From Drosophila miranda (Eukaryota; Arthropoda; Insecta; Diptera; Drosophilidae): 64,000 bases of DNA. The stretch's first letter is position 1, and each line of letters begins with the position of its first letter. Of the stretch, positions 1 through 10,940 are shown piece by piece. Both the position numbers and the translations under genes were made by a program. Location of the stretch: contig NC_046673.1 of NCBI RefSeq assembly GCF_003369915.1, positions 4,510,001-4,574,000 of the forward strand, read 5' to 3'. Under the pieces are notes generated by a model. It was not told the DNA's origin, searched no databases, and worked only from the letters and a program-made list of their open reading frames with translations.

Positions 1-353
1 ACTAGTTACCAGAAGAAAGCCAGCAACTACATAGTTCCCCACTCGACTACCCTTCGATTACCTGTAGCTAGCTCTGACCTAGTTACCAGTAACTAGTTCC
101 GAACTGACTACTGGTAGTAGTCAATCTGGCAGTCTGGAATAATACAAAAATCAAAACACAATGTCCTTCAATATAACGAATAATTTTTAATTATATGATG
201 CTTAGCCTACTCCTGGCTTTTGGCAAGACACTTCTTTTTAAACACCCTTTTCTTCATCCTTTGCATTGCCTTCCGTACAGTGTTTTCGGGGGCTCATCGC
301 CAGGCGGAATACATTCTGTAATTAATATTTATTTTAATTTATATGAAAAATTT

Positions 354-830
354 TTAAATCTCTAGAAGTGTAAATGGTATTTTACCTAGCAAAGCTGAAA
401 AAAAATCCTTTGTGGGTCCTAAGGGCCTTCTTCCCTTGGCCCCATCGACGTTATATGCCAGAACAATGTCCTCACTCAAAATAAAGTTCAAGCCGCTCAA
501 AACGCCAGCTGGCTGGAGAATTGATTTCATTGCTGTTATCTGTAAGTGAAACATTAAAATATAATGATAAGACAGAGAAAAAAGTCATAAAATTTAGAGT
601 TTAGATTTAGTTACATAAATGTCCCTATTTAATTTTATTTTTTCTTCCAGTTCTATAAGCTCTTCCTCACGTTTTATTGGGAACTGTCCCCGAATGGGAT
701 TCAATTCCCCCTTCTCCTTTAGCAGCTGCTTTATTAAAACAGTTTGATCCGCTAAAATTTGGACCACTGCTTTCAATTGATCTAAAAACAATGTTGTTAA
801 TTAATTTGATTATAAAAATATTTTTCTATT
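354..830 (-). pseudogene. C-terminal exons of the Tnp2-like transposon protein (DUF4806-like)
   Basis: Two minus-strand open segments, 594-791 and 354-554, are the C-terminal part of the transposon protein. The first is charged and predicted coiled-coil-like (QLKAVVQILADQT...EEELIELEEKI). The second carries a globular segment (SGLNFILSEDIVLAYNVDG, then a basic GKK-type stretch) resembling the DUF4806 domain of insect and cnidarian transposon proteins. An AG just before the second segment suggests an intron between them. This copy is better preserved than the three array copies, which share a roughly 10-bp deletion in the coiled-coil exon. The domain name is from memory of the family; no function is claimed. 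Confidence 0.5.
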
Positions 831-892
831 AATCTTTATTAGTCTTACCACGAATAACTGCATTCTCCTGTTTTAGAGTTTCTAAAAGTATA

Positions 893-1632
893 TAAACAAG
901 TATACTCAAAATGAGTATTGGTGTATATTCGATTTGTGGTAAAAGTGGATGTGTGTAACGTCCAGAAGGAATCGTTTCCGACCCCATAAAGTATATATAT
1001 TCTTGATCAGCATCAATAGCCGAGTCGATTGAGCCAGATCGTATAATTATTATAGCCAGAATCAAGAAAACAATATCATTCTCTCTCGCACTGTCTCTCT
1101 CTAACACACAGGTTTCATGGTTAGCTTTGCCTATTGCAAAATATGAGTTCCCAGATCTCAGAGACTATAAAAGCTGTTGCAACGAAATTTTTGATCCACA
1201 CTCCTGTGATATCGGACCTTGATTTCGCCACACCCCCTTCCGCCACCGCAAAGGACGAAAATCTGGGGCATCCACAAATCTCAGAGACTATTAAAGCTAG
1301 AGTAACTAAATTTGTTAGATCTACTCCCGTTAGATCTCACTATAAAACGTAGATTTCAACATTTCGCCCCACCCCCCTCCGCCCCACAAAGGACGAAAAA
1401 CTGGGGGTATCCACAAATCTCAGAGACTATTAACGCTAGAGTAACCAAATTTGGTATCCGCACTTCTGTTAGATCTCACTATAAAACGTCTATCTCAGAA
1501 TTTCGCCCCACACCCTTCCGCCCCCACAAAGGACGAAAATCTGTTACATCCACAATATTGCAGATTCGAGAAAACTAAAAACCCACAACCATAGAGAATG
1601 ACTGTATCTATGAGATTGCTGAATCTGAATTC
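893..1632 (+). mobile_element. DINE-1/INE-1-type Helitron fragment
   Basis: Starts TATACTCAAAATGAGTATTGG and runs through the same modules as the complete copy at 58614-59755. It lacks the CCGT microsatellite and the 3' hairpin end, stopping after GATTGCTGAATCTGAATTC. It contains three degenerate modules of about 120-130 bp (about 1150-1275, 1283-1410, 1415-1540), each with a CTCAGAGACTAT start, a TTAGATCTCACTATAAAAC-like middle and a CACAAAGGACGAAAA-like end. DINE-1 elements are non-autonomous Helitrons abundant in Drosophila. Inserted into the inverted transposon copy. Confidence 0.8.
1081..1102 (-). promoter_or_regulatory. GA-rich tract in DINE-1
   Basis: On the minus strand this reads as interrupted GA repeats (AGAGAGAGACAGTGCGAGAG). 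The complete DINE-1 has the homologous tract at 59108-59130, with a longer GA run. Such tracts resemble binding sites of GAGA factor, CLAMP and the MSL complex in Drosophila. Similarity only; no functional evidence. Confidence 0.25.
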
Positions 1633-2065
1633 TTGTCTCTTGCATTCCTCGAGCGCAAGTAAAGTAAAATATCACGATTATCTTACAATTTCGGTGCTTA
1701 TTGGATGGCGTGTCTCGGTAACTAGCTGAGTGGGCACTGTATTGTAACTCTTGTTCGCGTTTCTTCATAACTCCACGGGATTGCGGTTATTTGTCGACTT
1801 CGAAAAAAAAAAACAAAGGCGGCTTCGTTTTTCGGTTCTTTTTCGACTGGTCTGCGTTCGCTTCCCGCGTAATTAGTTGCAGAACTAGTACATTGTAGTC
1901 GACGAAGACCTGGTCCGCGTTCGATCTCCGCGTAACTAGTTGCGCGGTAAACAGCGCAGAACTAGTTCGAGAGGAGTGACATCTTTGGTTCTACAGGGTA
2001 GTTATGTAAGTATGTGTGTGTATGTATATATGTCTTTTTTTTGAATTAATATTTTTATTAGGTAG

Positions 2066-2394
2066 TATTGGCGCAGAAAGTCCACGGATGTTTCGTACTT
2101 TTTATGATTTTATTTTACTTAATTCTTTTCCAACCTCCCCGTCTAGTCGATACAGCAAAAGTGCTCATCGAACCCCCGCTCCGATCTCTCGTTCTCTTCC
2201 GACCTAGTTCTCGCATAGTTCTTGTTCGCAGAACTAGAACTATCGGATGATAATTCATATCGATACTTATTCAGATACTTACCATATTTCGTACAACGTT
2301 AATAGTAAATACAATTGTAGATTAGCACTAATAATTATAAGCTAGCAGCAAGGTAAATACAAATGTAGGGTTATAATACTAAAACAACCTAACA
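2066..2394 (-). repeat. gypsy-1 3' LTR
   Basis: Near-identical to 8089-8417. On the coding strand it starts TGTTAGGTTG and ends GCGCCAATA. Flanked on the outside by GTAG. Confidence 0.88.
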
Positions 2395-2481
2395 GCTCGG
2401 CCATCTTGACAATTAGATCGCCCTCGATCGTAAATATGTAATTAAGAGTAATTCTAATTATATGTGTATATATATAAATTG

Positions 2482-2808
2482 TTAACTATTTAAGTAGGAG
2501 TCACTTTCACACTGATTACGCCAATCTGCCCATTTCCTTAATCGGCATGCCTCTATAATGCCCTCATACGGGATTTGACTTATTTGGAAGTTTTCAATGT
2601 CATTTAACACATATCTGTCGTTCGGCAATACCTTTCTGATGATGTACGGACCCCTGTACTTCGGAAGAAATTTTTTATTTGTACCTATTGTGGTGTCAAT
2701 GTTTCTCATTACAACGAAATCGCCTTCCAAGAACTCAATATGATTTTTGTGATTCCTTTCAAAATACTCTTCACTCTTCTGCTGACAATGCTCGATTTTA
2801 TCCAAAGA
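2482..2808 (-). pseudogene. gypsy-1 integrase C-terminal tail, displaced
   Basis: Encodes the integrase C-terminal segment of gypsy-1 (KIEHCQQKSEEYFERNHKNH, then GDFVVMRN and PKYRGPYIIRKVLPNDRYVL, the usual SH3-like tail motif). It continues the ORF broken at 3614. The first 54 bp (about 2755-2808) duplicate 3620-3673, marking the point where foreign element sequence was inserted. Confidence 0.8.
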
Positions 2809-3619
2809 TAAATATAGATAGATATACCGCTAGGTATGACAAATGCTGTATACTGCACCGAACTCTCTGCTACTTTTACTTGTTGATAACTGTGTTTCAA
2901 ATCTAAAAGTGTAAAAATTGTGTTCCCTTCTAAACTCTCTAAGCAGTCGTCTATTAGTGGCAATGGATATCCATCACGAATGCAAATCTTATTAAGCTGT
3001 TTGTAATCTACACACATTCTTTTTTCCCCTGATTTTTTCTTAACTAATGCTATTGCAGAGCTGTAAGGCGATTTACTTTCTCTTATGAAGCCTTTTTTCA
3101 ATAGTTCATCTATTTGGGTATCTACTTCTTTTTTCTCCTGATATGAAAGTCTTCTCGGAACAGTGCGTATAGGTTCTTCTGATTTAAGTTTGAGATTCAT
3201 TTGGTAGTTATGTTGAATTGCTGGAATGTTAGTTAAGTCTGAATAGTTAAGTTTTATCAATTCCATGAATTTACTACGTTCTTTATCAGTTCGCTTTGGG
3301 TCGATATTATAGCTGTCCTCTTCTTTTGTTATTTCAATACTATATATATACGGTATATCTATGTCGGTTCTTTCTAATGATTCACATGCCATATGCTTTT
3401 GCTCGTTATCTTTCAATAAAAGGTCAATGTTATTACAATTCAATTGGTCACTAATCTTATTCTCATAATTTTCATCCTTTAATAATCCATTATTATTGAT
3501 ATCTGATAACATCATCTCACTATCTCTATTTGTCAATACTACATTTTCAATTTGGTCACTCTCAATGTTCACTAATTTTTTAGTTCGCAGAACTAGAACT
3601 ATCGGATGATAATTCATAT
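2809..3619 (-). mobile_element. Chimeric gypsy-1 fragment inserted into the integrase gene
   Basis: On the minus strand it begins with about 38 bp of LTR sequence (3578-3615, matching about 8240-8284), joins directly to the segment between protease and RT (LVNIESDQIENVVLTNRDSE), and runs through RT up to FVIPSG before diverging at about 2835. This duplicates about 5620-6360 with a handful of substitutions. It lacks the 33-bp repeats. Flanked by a 54-bp direct repeat of integrase sequence. It looks like a template-switched or rearranged copy of the same family; the mechanism is inference. Confidence 0.75.
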
Positions 3620-5056
3620 CCTTTCAAAATACTCTTCACTCTTCTGCTGACAATGCTCGATTTTATCCAAAGATTTCTTACGTACTGATTCTAAATTGCT
3701 TTGAGTTCGGTATTGTTTCTCATCTAAGTATTCTGTTAACGCGTCAATATTACAACCCCTCTGTTGGACTCCGAATAACAACACTGAAGGCAATTCTTTC
3801 GTGGTCGAATGGACTGAGTTATTAATTGCATATTCAGCCTTTATTAAAAGTTTGCTCCAATCTTCGTGATTTATTGGCTCAGTTATTTTGGCGAGCATAG
3901 CTTTCATAGTTCTGTTAACCCGTTCTACCTGACCATTCGCTTGGGGTGAAGCAGTTGCCACTTTCACGTGTTCTATATTATTTTCTAGCAAAAATTTACT
4001 AAATTCTAATGATGTAAAACACGTTCCTCTATCGCTGATAATTCTACGTGGACGACTATAAAATTGAAAATACTTTGAAAAACATGTGTTGACTTCTTTA
4101 GTGCTTGTCGTATTTACAGAAAACAATTTTACAAATTTCGTAAAGGCGTCAATGATAACTAATACATGCTTCTTCTTTGATATAACAGCGGGAAGTGGTC
4201 CAAAATGGTCTACGTGTAAGGTGTCGAATGGGATTGGTCGCTTAGGAATATTGTGAAGTGTTCGATTATTCGCATGTGTGGGGACTGAAAACATGATACA
4301 ATTTAAACAATTTCCTATAAACAAATCGATTTTAGATCTCATATTCGGGAACCAATAATGTCTTAAGATTTCTTTCATATATTTCTCGGTTCCTAAGTGA
4401 CATAAGTTTTCGTGAACTCTTCTGATTATTTGCGTTTCCATTTCAGCTGGGACATAAAACAGCTCAACGTCGTTCTCACCTATTTTATAAACAATTCCGT
4501 CGCTCAATGAAAATTTCTTAACAGGTCCATGCTCCAATTGTTCTTTTAATTTTCCTATATGGTTGTCCCTGTTTTGTGTTATCTGAAGCTGAAGATTAAT
4601 GTCGTCGCACTCAATCACGAAAACTATTCGGTCTTTGTTATCACTTTCATGAATTGTCACTATTGGTTCATATTCAAAATCTTGATTAAGCGCTGAAGGA
4701 TATCTACTTAAGGTGTCCACATGGGACATATATTTTCCACTACGATGTTTTAAAGTGTAATTATAATTTGCTAGCTCTATGGCCCATCTGGCGATATTTG
4801 AATGAAGACGTCCCTTTCCTAAACATAAAACTTCTGAGTTACAATCTGTTATAATTCTAAACGGAATCCCTTCTAAATAAATTCGAAATTTCCTCAATGA
4901 ATAGATCACAGCTAACGTTTCCAGTTTGAAACTTTCGTATCTTGCCTCTAGTTTTGTCGCTCTCTGTGAAAAATATGCTGTTGGGTGAAACTTATTGTCA
5001 TCTTGTTTCTGCAACAAAATTCCACCAAAGCCTTCACTACTTGCATCACAATGCAA
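3614..5056 (-). pseudogene. gypsy-1 RNase H and integrase
   Basis: A 480-codon open segment. RNase H occupies about residues 1-120 (CDASSEGFGGILL with the first Asp, FKLETLAVIYSL with the Glu, RIITDCNSEVL with the second Asp). Integrase follows: HHCC finger (HENLCHLG...CLNCIMF), first catalytic Asp in LHVDHFGPLP, second in IISDRGTCF, Glu in SPQANGQVERVNRT. The frame differs from the upstream gag-pro-RT ORF, so the polyprotein is broken at about 5056-5119. The 3' end is cut at YFER by the internal insertion. All visible catalytic residues are present; the copy is dead because of the breaks. Confidence 0.85.
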
Positions 5057-5118
5057 TTCTGTTTCTCGATTTGGATTATACAGAGCTAATACTGGTGAAG
5101 AAATCAGTTTTTCTTCTT

Positions 5119-7992
5119 CTATATGTCCAGTTTTTCAAAAATTTGTATGCATTTGTATTGAAGCTCAAACTTAGTTCCAGGTTTTGCAAGTTCTTGTAAT
5201 GGTTTTGCTATTCTTGAGTAAGCAGGGATGAAACGCCTAAAATAAGAGAATAATCCCAAAACCTTTTGCATTTCATGGCGATCTTTTGGCAATGGCAGAT
5301 GCTTAATGGTTGCTGTGTGTTCACAGTTTGGGCTTATTCCCTTACCAGAAAGGGTATATCCCAAGAACTCAATACTTTCATAACCAAATTGACATTTACT
5401 AATCTTAATTTCTAGTCGATATTCTGCGAGAATTCTTAAAACTCTACCTACTGTTATAAGATGTTCGTTCAACGACTTGGAACCTATAGCGATATCGTCC
5501 ATATAAACTACTACATTACTCTCGGGAATTAATGGTTGTAAAATGAAATTAATAAATCTCATAAATACTGCTGGTGCATTCATAAGTCCAAAAGGCATTC
5601 TTGTGTATTCATATTGTCCGCTAGGTATGACAAATGCTGTATACTGCACCGAACTCTCTGCTACTTTTACTTGTTGATAACTGTGTTTCAAATCTAAAAT
5701 TGTAAAAATTGTGTTCCCTTCTAAACTCTCTAAGCAGTCGTCTATTAGTGGCAATGGATATCCATCACGAATGCAAATCTTATTAAGCTGTTTGTAATCT
5801 ACACACATTCTTTTTTCCCCTGATTTTTTCTTAACTAATGCTATTGCAGAGCTGTAAGGCGATTTACTTTCTCTTATGAAGCCTTTTTTCAATAGTTCAT
5901 CTATTTGGGTATCTACTTCTTTTTTCTCCTGATATGAAAGTCTTCTCGGAACAGTGCGTACAGGTTCTTCTGATTTAAGTTTGAGATTCATTTCGTAGTT
6001 ATGTTGAATTGCTGGAATGTTAGTTAAGTCTGAACAGTTAAGTTTTATCAATTCCATGAATTTACTACGTTCTTTATCAGTTCGCTTTGGGTCGATATTA
6101 TAGCTGTCCTCTTCTTTTGTTATTTCAATACTATATATATACGGTATATCTATGTCGGTTCTTTCTAATGATTCACTTGCCATATGCTTTTGCTCGTTAT
6201 CTTTCAATAAAAGGTCAATGTTATTACAATTCAATTGGTCACTAATCTTATTCTCATAATTTTCATCCTTTAATAATCCATTATTATTGATATCTGATAA
6301 CATCATCTCACTATCTCTATTTGTCAATACTACATTTTCAATTTGGTCACTCTCAATGTTCACTAATACTCTATTTTTATCTAAGTCACTGTTCACTAAT
6401 ACTCTATTTTCATCTAAGTCACTGTTCACTAATACTCTATTTTCATCTAAGTCACTGTTCACTAATACTCTATTTTCATCTAAGTCACTGTTCACTAATA
6501 CCCTATTTTCATCTAAGTCACTGTTTACTAATACTCTATTTTCAATTGAGACCATATTGCTTTGCGTAACTCGCTTTACATTTTCAATTTCATTTTCAAA
6601 AATTAATTTTATTCCATAATTTTCAAGGAAACTGCGCCCCAGAAGGACATTACACGAAATATAGTTGTTTGGTACAACGAAAAATATAAGTTCTTTTTCA
6701 ATGTTATGAAAAACTAAATTGACAATTATTTTTCCAAAAATGCTTATTCTCGAACCGTTAACTCCAAAATGCTCTGTCGGTCTTAATACACCATCAAAAT
6801 TTTCATAAGGTATCGCCGAGCGCTGCATCAAATTAATAGCGCTACCGGTGTCCAACATGCCAGAAAGAAATTTAATTTGATACCTGCGTTTTATATCAGT
6901 GTAAAAATATACCCCTACCTGATTAACAATAGGAACAAAAATATTGTTCTCCTCTCTGTCGTCCATTGGCGGGTTGCTGGCTGTACCCACGGATCGCTGG
7001 GTTGGCATAGGCTTCTGTTGGCAATCCTTCACCTGGTGCTGCATGGATCCACACTGGAAACACGATCCCTTCTCCCGCTTAGGTGCGGGACACGATGAAG
7101 CATAATGGCCATGTGCTGAACAATTATAGCAGCGCACCTGGCTCCGGTCATTTCCGGAAGCGGTCATCCCAGTGCGCTCAAAATTCGTCTGGGTACTCTT
7201 CCTCAAAGCCTCGTATTGTCGAGCTAGCTCCTTAAGTTTTCCGATGGTCGACGCTGAATACAATAAGGCGATACTGGAAGATCGATCACGAAAACCATCA
7301 ACGATGAACTGCACTGTCAATTTCTCTTCGATGTCGGCACGCATAGCAATTTCTTCCATGCGAAGAATATATCCCATTACGGAGTTTTTCTCCGGGTTGA
7401 AAAAGGTTTCCTTCAACAGAAGTACCACGTCGGCAGTTGAATTGCTGCGACCAAAAGTTTTTAGGAAGTTTCCCTTAAACTCGTCGTAAGTCTTTGATTT
7501 GTCGACACGCATGAACAAGTCCGCCTCTGTTCCCGCCTTCATCAACATGCGCACACAACGAAGCTTAAAATTGCTGCTTTCGTTCACGCCTCCGCAAATC
7601 CGTTCAAAATTCAAGACCCATTCAGAGGCTTCATCATTTTCACTGGCAGAAAAAGGGGCAATAAGTTGCTTGACCATTCGGATGTCATCGGTCATATAGT
7701 TGTCCATTACCATTAAAGCAGCCAGTTTCTTCTTTTTCTCAGCCACCCTTATTGCGGCGTCAAGTAATTTTTCTTCTTTCATATCGTCGATCTGCTCATT
7801 TTCAGACACTTTTTCATCCGATTCAATATCCGATTTATTCACCAGACTTTCAGAAACTTCGTCCATTCCACCACTTATGGCAAGCTTACGAAGTTGCCTT
7901 AGTGTTGCGCTGGCTGGAAAAATGATCTCCTTCTCCAGCAACCACTCTACAATTTTTTCTTTGTCAATGTTTGCCATGGTTTCCTCGGCCAT
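5119..7992 (-). pseudogene. gypsy-1 gag-protease-reverse transcriptase
   Basis: A 957-codon ORF from an ATG at 7992. The N-terminal half is Gag, ending in two CCHC knuckles (CYNCSAHGHYASSC and CFQCGSMQHQVKDC, about residues 288-324). Protease follows with the DTGSA active site (SGMLDTGSAINLMQ). A run of 11-residue repeats lies between protease and RT. RT shows LDLKHSYQQVKV with the first Asp and YMDDIAIGS (about residue 830). The ORF ends in the RT-RNase H connection (QELAKPGTKF...), where the frame changes before RNase H. Gag, protease and RT share one frame, so no gag-pol frameshift is needed here. I call it a pseudogene because of the break into RNase H. Confidence 0.87.
6361..6546 (-). 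repeat. 33-bp in-frame minisatellite in gypsy-1 pol
   Basis: Five to six tandem copies of a 33-bp unit encode NRVLVNSDLDE (11 residues) between protease and RT. The repeats are nearly identical; outer ones vary (SDLDK, then NIESD). The chimeric fragment at 2809-3619 has only the last, non-repeated end of this region. Confidence 0.92.
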
Positions 7993-8088
7993 TTATAAAA
8001 TGTGGAAAATACTCGTTGTCGGGGATGCCAGTGGACAAATACTTATGTAGGCAGATACTTTAAAGGGCTACGATCCCACTTCTGAAGT

Positions 8089-8417
8089 TATTGGCGCAGA
8101 AAGTCCACGGATGTTTCGTACTTTTTATGATTTTATTTTACTTAATTCTCTTCCAACCGCCCCGTCTAGTCGATACAGCAAAAGTGCTCATTGAACCCCC
8201 GCTCCGATCTCTCGTTCTCTTCCGACCTAGTTCCCGCATAGTTCTAGTTCGCAGAACTAGAACTATCGGATGATAATTCATATCGATACTTATTCAGATA
8301 CTTACGATATTTCGTACAACGTTAATAGTAAATACAATTGTAGATTAGCACTAATAATTATAAGCTAGCAGCAAGGTAAATACAAATGTAGGGTTATAAT
8401 ACTAAAACAACCTAACA
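8089..8417 (-). repeat. gypsy-1 5' LTR
   Basis: Partner of 2066-2394; same 329-bp length. Outer flank GTAG completes the target-site duplication. Gag starts about 100 bp inside it at 7992. Confidence 0.88.
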
Positions 8418-8715
8418 GTAGTGAAGACAGAAAGGAGAAGCGTTTACAGATACATACAGTAGTGGGTTTAGTAGTATAGTAGTAGGAATTTGACAGCGGA
8501 TGATAGGGAATGTAGATAGGTTGGTTTCGAGCTGCTCTTGCGGGACGACCGTCAAGTATTGCGTCGCAGGTACCGGGCGAGTACTCTAAGCCCCTCCTGT
8601 TTGCGGTCTTCTGGCGCGCTTGTACTCGCGTAGCTTACGCATTACTGCGCTCGCAAAGTTGCATACTGCCTCCCATTTTCGCGTGTCCTCCAGCATCGCT
8701 CTCACCAGTGTTTCC

Positions 8716-8961
8716 TCAATCAGCCATTCCCCACAGCATTCCTCTATACTCTCTCTCTCTCTCAGCTTCGAACCTAGCGCAGTTGAAGAGTATGTGCTCC
8801 GCATCCTCTGGTGTTCCGTCGCAGGCAGGACAACCTCCGTCGCTTTCGTGACCAAATCTGTGGAGGTACGCTTTAAAGCAACCGTGGCCGCTTAGAAGTT
8901 GCGTCAGGTAGAAGTTCACACTCACGTGACTTCGCGTGCCCCACTCTTCGACTCTTGGCAT
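8716..8961 (-). pseudogene. R1-clade LINE C-terminal zinc-finger region
   Basis: Encodes HVSVNFYLTQLLSGHGCFKAYLHRFG followed by C-x2-C-x8-H-x4-C (CPACDGTPEDAEHILFNC), the conserved Cys/His motif after RT in R1 and related clades. In frame with 9234-8998 but not with the middle of RT. Confidence 0.75.
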
Positions 8962-9363
8962 AAGGGTGTAAGTCCATCTCCCCTTCGCCGACTCCTTCTA
9001 TCTATGCTGCAACTCGGACATTGTTTGCTGCCACTCCCGTTGGGCGATAGCGTCCCTATTTGGCGCCGCCGGTGCAACTTCTCTTCGCTGGGAGTATATT
9101 TCGGCAGCCTCCCTTGCTAAAAGGTCGATCGGTGCCGTCTCAGAAATGACCAGTGCTGCGTCGTCGGAAACTGTGCGGAATGCACTGCTTACGTGCAGGG
9201 CTCCCAGCCGATATGTTGCATGAATGCTCCTCATAGACCGCTGAACCGTGCAGTATTGTCGCCTTTAGCACATTGTGCAGTAGGAGCCGCCGTCCCTGTT
9301 TCGGGCACCTCATGTTGAGCATTATTTTTTTGAATGCCCTGCCCAACGCAGCAGCTCTTATGC

Positions 9364-9915
9364 TCACCTGGTTGAGGTGCTCACGAAACATAGCCGCGTG
9401 TCCAGCATCACTCTCAGGTACCGTATGGCTCTCACGAACTCTATCCTGCAAGTTTCTGCGTTTACTATCGCTGATTCCGTTTTTTTGCGACTGCTTATCA
9501 GGACTACCTTCGTCTTGTGGTCGGCCAGTTGTAGCCCAGAGCTTAGCCACTCTCTAATTTGTCTTATTGAGGCGCCGCATTTGCCTTCCGCATCCTTGAG
9601 GTTTTTTGCTACGGCCACTAGCGCGACATCGTCGGCGAACCCTATCAATCTCGTGTCCTCAGGTACTGGTAGGCGCAGGATGCCATCATACATGGCGTTC
9701 CAAAGTTGCGGCCCTAGGACCGATCCTTGTGGGACGCCGCCAGTTACCTTGTAACTCTTAGTACCTTCTTCAGTATCATACAACAGGACCCGATCCCGAA
9801 AGTAGTCTTGGACAATGCGCATGAGGTGGTCATCAACTCCAAAGCCCGTTGGCGCCCGTAAGATACATGCCCAGTTGGCAGTGTTGAATGTATTTACCAC
9901 ATCTAGTGTAAACAC
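9364..9915 (-). pseudogene. R1-clade LINE reverse transcriptase fragment
   Basis: A 183-codon open segment with RT core motifs: LDVVNTFNTANW (first Asp), GVPQGSVLGPQLWN and FADDVALVAVAKN, followed by thumb-like LSSGLQLADHKTKVVLIS. It continues in another frame from about 9550 downward and again at 9234-8998, showing frameshifts. Upstream sequence at 10257-10466 (VMEAVLHACNASIERR) fits the endonuclease-RT linker of the clade but is also frame-broken. RT copies element RNA into DNA at the target site; this copy cannot be made intact. Confidence 0.78.
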
Positions 9916-10940
9916 GATGCAGTATTTTTTGGCTCCGCCCTTCCAGCGGGTGCCTTCGATTGCCTTTGCTGCAATGTCTGCTGTTACTCCTAGCTGCGGC
10001 CTTGACCTCTGACACGCTGATTTGCTCTAGCTCGCTTAGGTTCTCTGCAGACTCCTGCCTTGGTGGGATGCCCCCCTGGGGCTTACGGGGGAATAGGGTC
10101 TCCACGATGTCCTTCATTTTGCTTGCTCTGTGCCTTCGGTTTCATAGCAATTTTTTTTTTTTATTACCACCTTGCAGGCCCTTCCCCAGATGTCCTGTTC
10201 CGCCGAGTCGCAGAGTTCCAGGAAGCACTTCCGCTTGCTCTCCCGTATGGCTAGCTCTAGGTCCCTGCGAGCAGCTGTGTATTCACCCTGGAGGTGTGCA
10301 TATTTTGCCCGGCCCGGCTCTCTGGTACTTTCTGCGGGCTTGCAGGCACTTCCGTCGCGTGTCCGCGATCTGTTCGTTGCACCAGTTGCACGGGCTGGTG
10401 GTGGCTCCTATACTCATACCGCCTTTCAATGCTCGCATTGCAGGCGTGCAGCACTGCCTCCATCACCCTGGCCGCCTCGCTGGAGGCATCAGACGCTGGC
10501 GGTGGGGGAACCAGGTATGCGGCAAATTCTACTGGGTTGAACGAGGCTACTTTGAAACCCTTCCTTGTTGCATGGGGATTCCCTGCCTGGCCGTTTCTTC
10601 TGCCAGTGTTAATATCGCAGTAGATTGCAATATGGTCGCTTGCCGTTTAAATTTCGCTCAGCTTCCACTCAGAATTCGTATATAGGGATCCGCTGACGAA
10701 GGTCAGTTCTATACACGATTCGATGCCTCCCCTGTTAAAGGTGTGCTCGTTTCCTGTGTTGAGCAGGGCGATATCCAAACTCCAGGCATTTATAGCACCT
10801 CCTTTGTGCTTGCCTTTCGCCTTGACTCAGCCTGCCCTCTCTAAGCAGTTCACTGGCGACCGATGGTGGGAGGCAAACTATTGCCGTTTGCGTACCGGCA
10901 AAGGCCTGTCTAAGACTTTTAACCACACTGGTGTCCACTG

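Larger units (their letters stand above)
1..1998 (-). mobile_element. Inverted copy of Tnp2-like/DUF4806-like DNA transposon, interrupted by DINE-1
   Basis: Positions 1-838 are the reverse complement of about 40790-41600, and 1632-1998 the reverse complement of about 39078-39510, so this is the same DNA transposon that sits in each tandem unit, in opposite orientation. Its inner end reads CTACAGGG at 1991-1998, matching the CCCTGTAG left end of the array copies. Subterminal ACTAGTTA motifs occur near both ends. The middle (transposase core) is missing and a DINE-1 fragment occupies about 893-1632; 839-892 is unmatched. The outer end lies beyond the window. Sequence differences from the array copies show this is an independent insertion, not a fourth unit. 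Confidence 0.8.
2066..8417 (-). mobile_element. Gypsy-type LTR retrotransposon (gypsy-1)
   Basis: Bounded by two 329-bp LTRs (2066-2394 and 8089-8417) and a 4-bp target duplication GTAG (2062-2065 and 8418-8421). Minus-strand order is LTR, gag, protease, reverse transcriptase, RNase H, integrase, LTR, the Ty3/gypsy order. No env-like ORF is seen. The LTRs differ at about six or seven sites (roughly 98% identical), so insertion is fairly recent. Internally rearranged: an 811-bp chimera of the same family sits inside the integrase region. I could not identify the primer-binding site confidently; the sequence inside the 5' LTR reads ACTTCAGAAGTGGGATCG on the minus strand. Confidence 0.9.
8422..10940 (-). 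mobile_element. Decayed R1-clade non-LTR retrotransposon
   Basis: Minus-strand fragments in LINE order: an ORF1-like stretch (TSVVKSLRQAFAGTQTAIVCLP, about 10850-10938), an endonuclease C-terminal piece (INAWSLDIALLNTGNEHTF, then TASDHIAIYC, about 10610-10800), the RT (9364-9915) and a C-terminal Cys/His motif (about 8716-8961). The ORF1-like stretch runs almost directly into endonuclease sequence, implying an internal deletion. The R1 assignment rests on the RT motif GVPQGSVLGPQLWNAMYDG and the C-terminal CPACDGTPEDAEHILFNC. Multiple frameshifts; no intact ORF. The 3' boundary was cut by the gypsy-1 insertion at about 8418 and the 5' boundary is uncertain. Confidence 0.75.

Noticed and set aside
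6287..6619. Plus-strand repetitive ORFs (FTNTLFSSKSL repeats)
   Set aside because: Antisense of the 33-bp repeat in gypsy-1 pol.
9960..10685. 241-codon plus-strand ORF
   Set aside because: Antisense to the R1-clade LINE endonuclease-RT linker; no similarity of its own.
10735..10938. Apparent zinc knuckle (RCYKCLEFG) on the minus strand
   Set aside because: The same bases in another frame read as the endonuclease motif INAWSLDIALLN, which fits the order of the LINE better; I take the knuckle as chance.
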